A model generated the notes under the pieces. That model was not told the origin of the DNA, did not search any database, and saw only the letters and a list, made by a program, of their open reading frames with translations. The position numbers and the translations under genes were made by a program. 6,145 nucleotides of DNA from Candidatus Poseidoniaceae archaeon (lineage in GTDB: Archaea > Thermoplasmatota > Poseidoniia > Poseidoniales > Poseidoniaceae): assembly GCA_013329355.1 (NCBI GenBank), contig DUKK01000187.1:1-6145 (forward strand). Reading direction: 5' to 3'. Positions within the stretch are counted from its first letter, which is position 1. Each line of letters begins with the position of its first letter. Shown piece by piece: positions 6,125-6,145 of the stretch.

Positions 6125-6145
6125 CTCATATTAATCTCTGTAAGC

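Overview
The window holds most of a retinal-producing carotenoid pathway plus a gene of the photolyase/cryptochrome family. Composition is even along its length, with moderate G+C (mid-40s per cent by eye), coding is dense and intergenic gaps are short. CrtI, CrtB and CrtY are of the usual bacterial type, and Blh closely matches the marine uncultured-bacterium enzyme. This suggests a sunlit-water bacterium, most plausibly a marine proteobacterium. The taxonomic guess is an inference with no marker gene behind it.

Layout from left to right. (1) Positions 1-88 (+) carry the last 28 codons of a gene that enters from the left: a hydrophobic helix followed by a strongly acidic tail. Given the neighbours, this could be the C-terminus of a microbial rhodopsin. 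(2) 75-1580 (-) is crtI, phytoene desaturase, whose 3' end overlaps that gene by 14 bp. (3) About 155 bp between crtI and crtB must hold the divergent promoters. (4) crtB (phytoene synthase), crtY (lycopene beta-cyclase) and blh (beta-carotene 15,15'-dioxygenase) run on + as a tightly overlapping operon. The overlaps are 11 bp (crtB/crtY) and 4 bp (crtY/blh). (5) 4599-6104 (-) is a photolyase/cryptochrome-family flavoprotein converging on blh, with 21 bp between the stop codons.

The carotenoid genes form a continuous route: GGPP to phytoene (CrtB), phytoene to lycopene (CrtI), lycopene to beta-carotene (CrtY), then beta-carotene to two retinals (Blh). No GGPP synthase (crtE), IPP isomerase (idi) or complete rhodopsin lies inside the window. 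The operon ends at retinal, so a retinal-binding opsin is expected nearby, and the truncated gene at the left edge is the obvious candidate.

The most interesting points are the possible rhodopsin tail, crtI facing away from the rest of its pathway, a small hairpin that hides the crtY ribosome binding site inside the crtB end, and a photolyase homologue in which several residues important in E. coli photolyase are replaced. I see no RNA genes, insertion sequences, CRISPR arrays or convincing intrinsic terminators.
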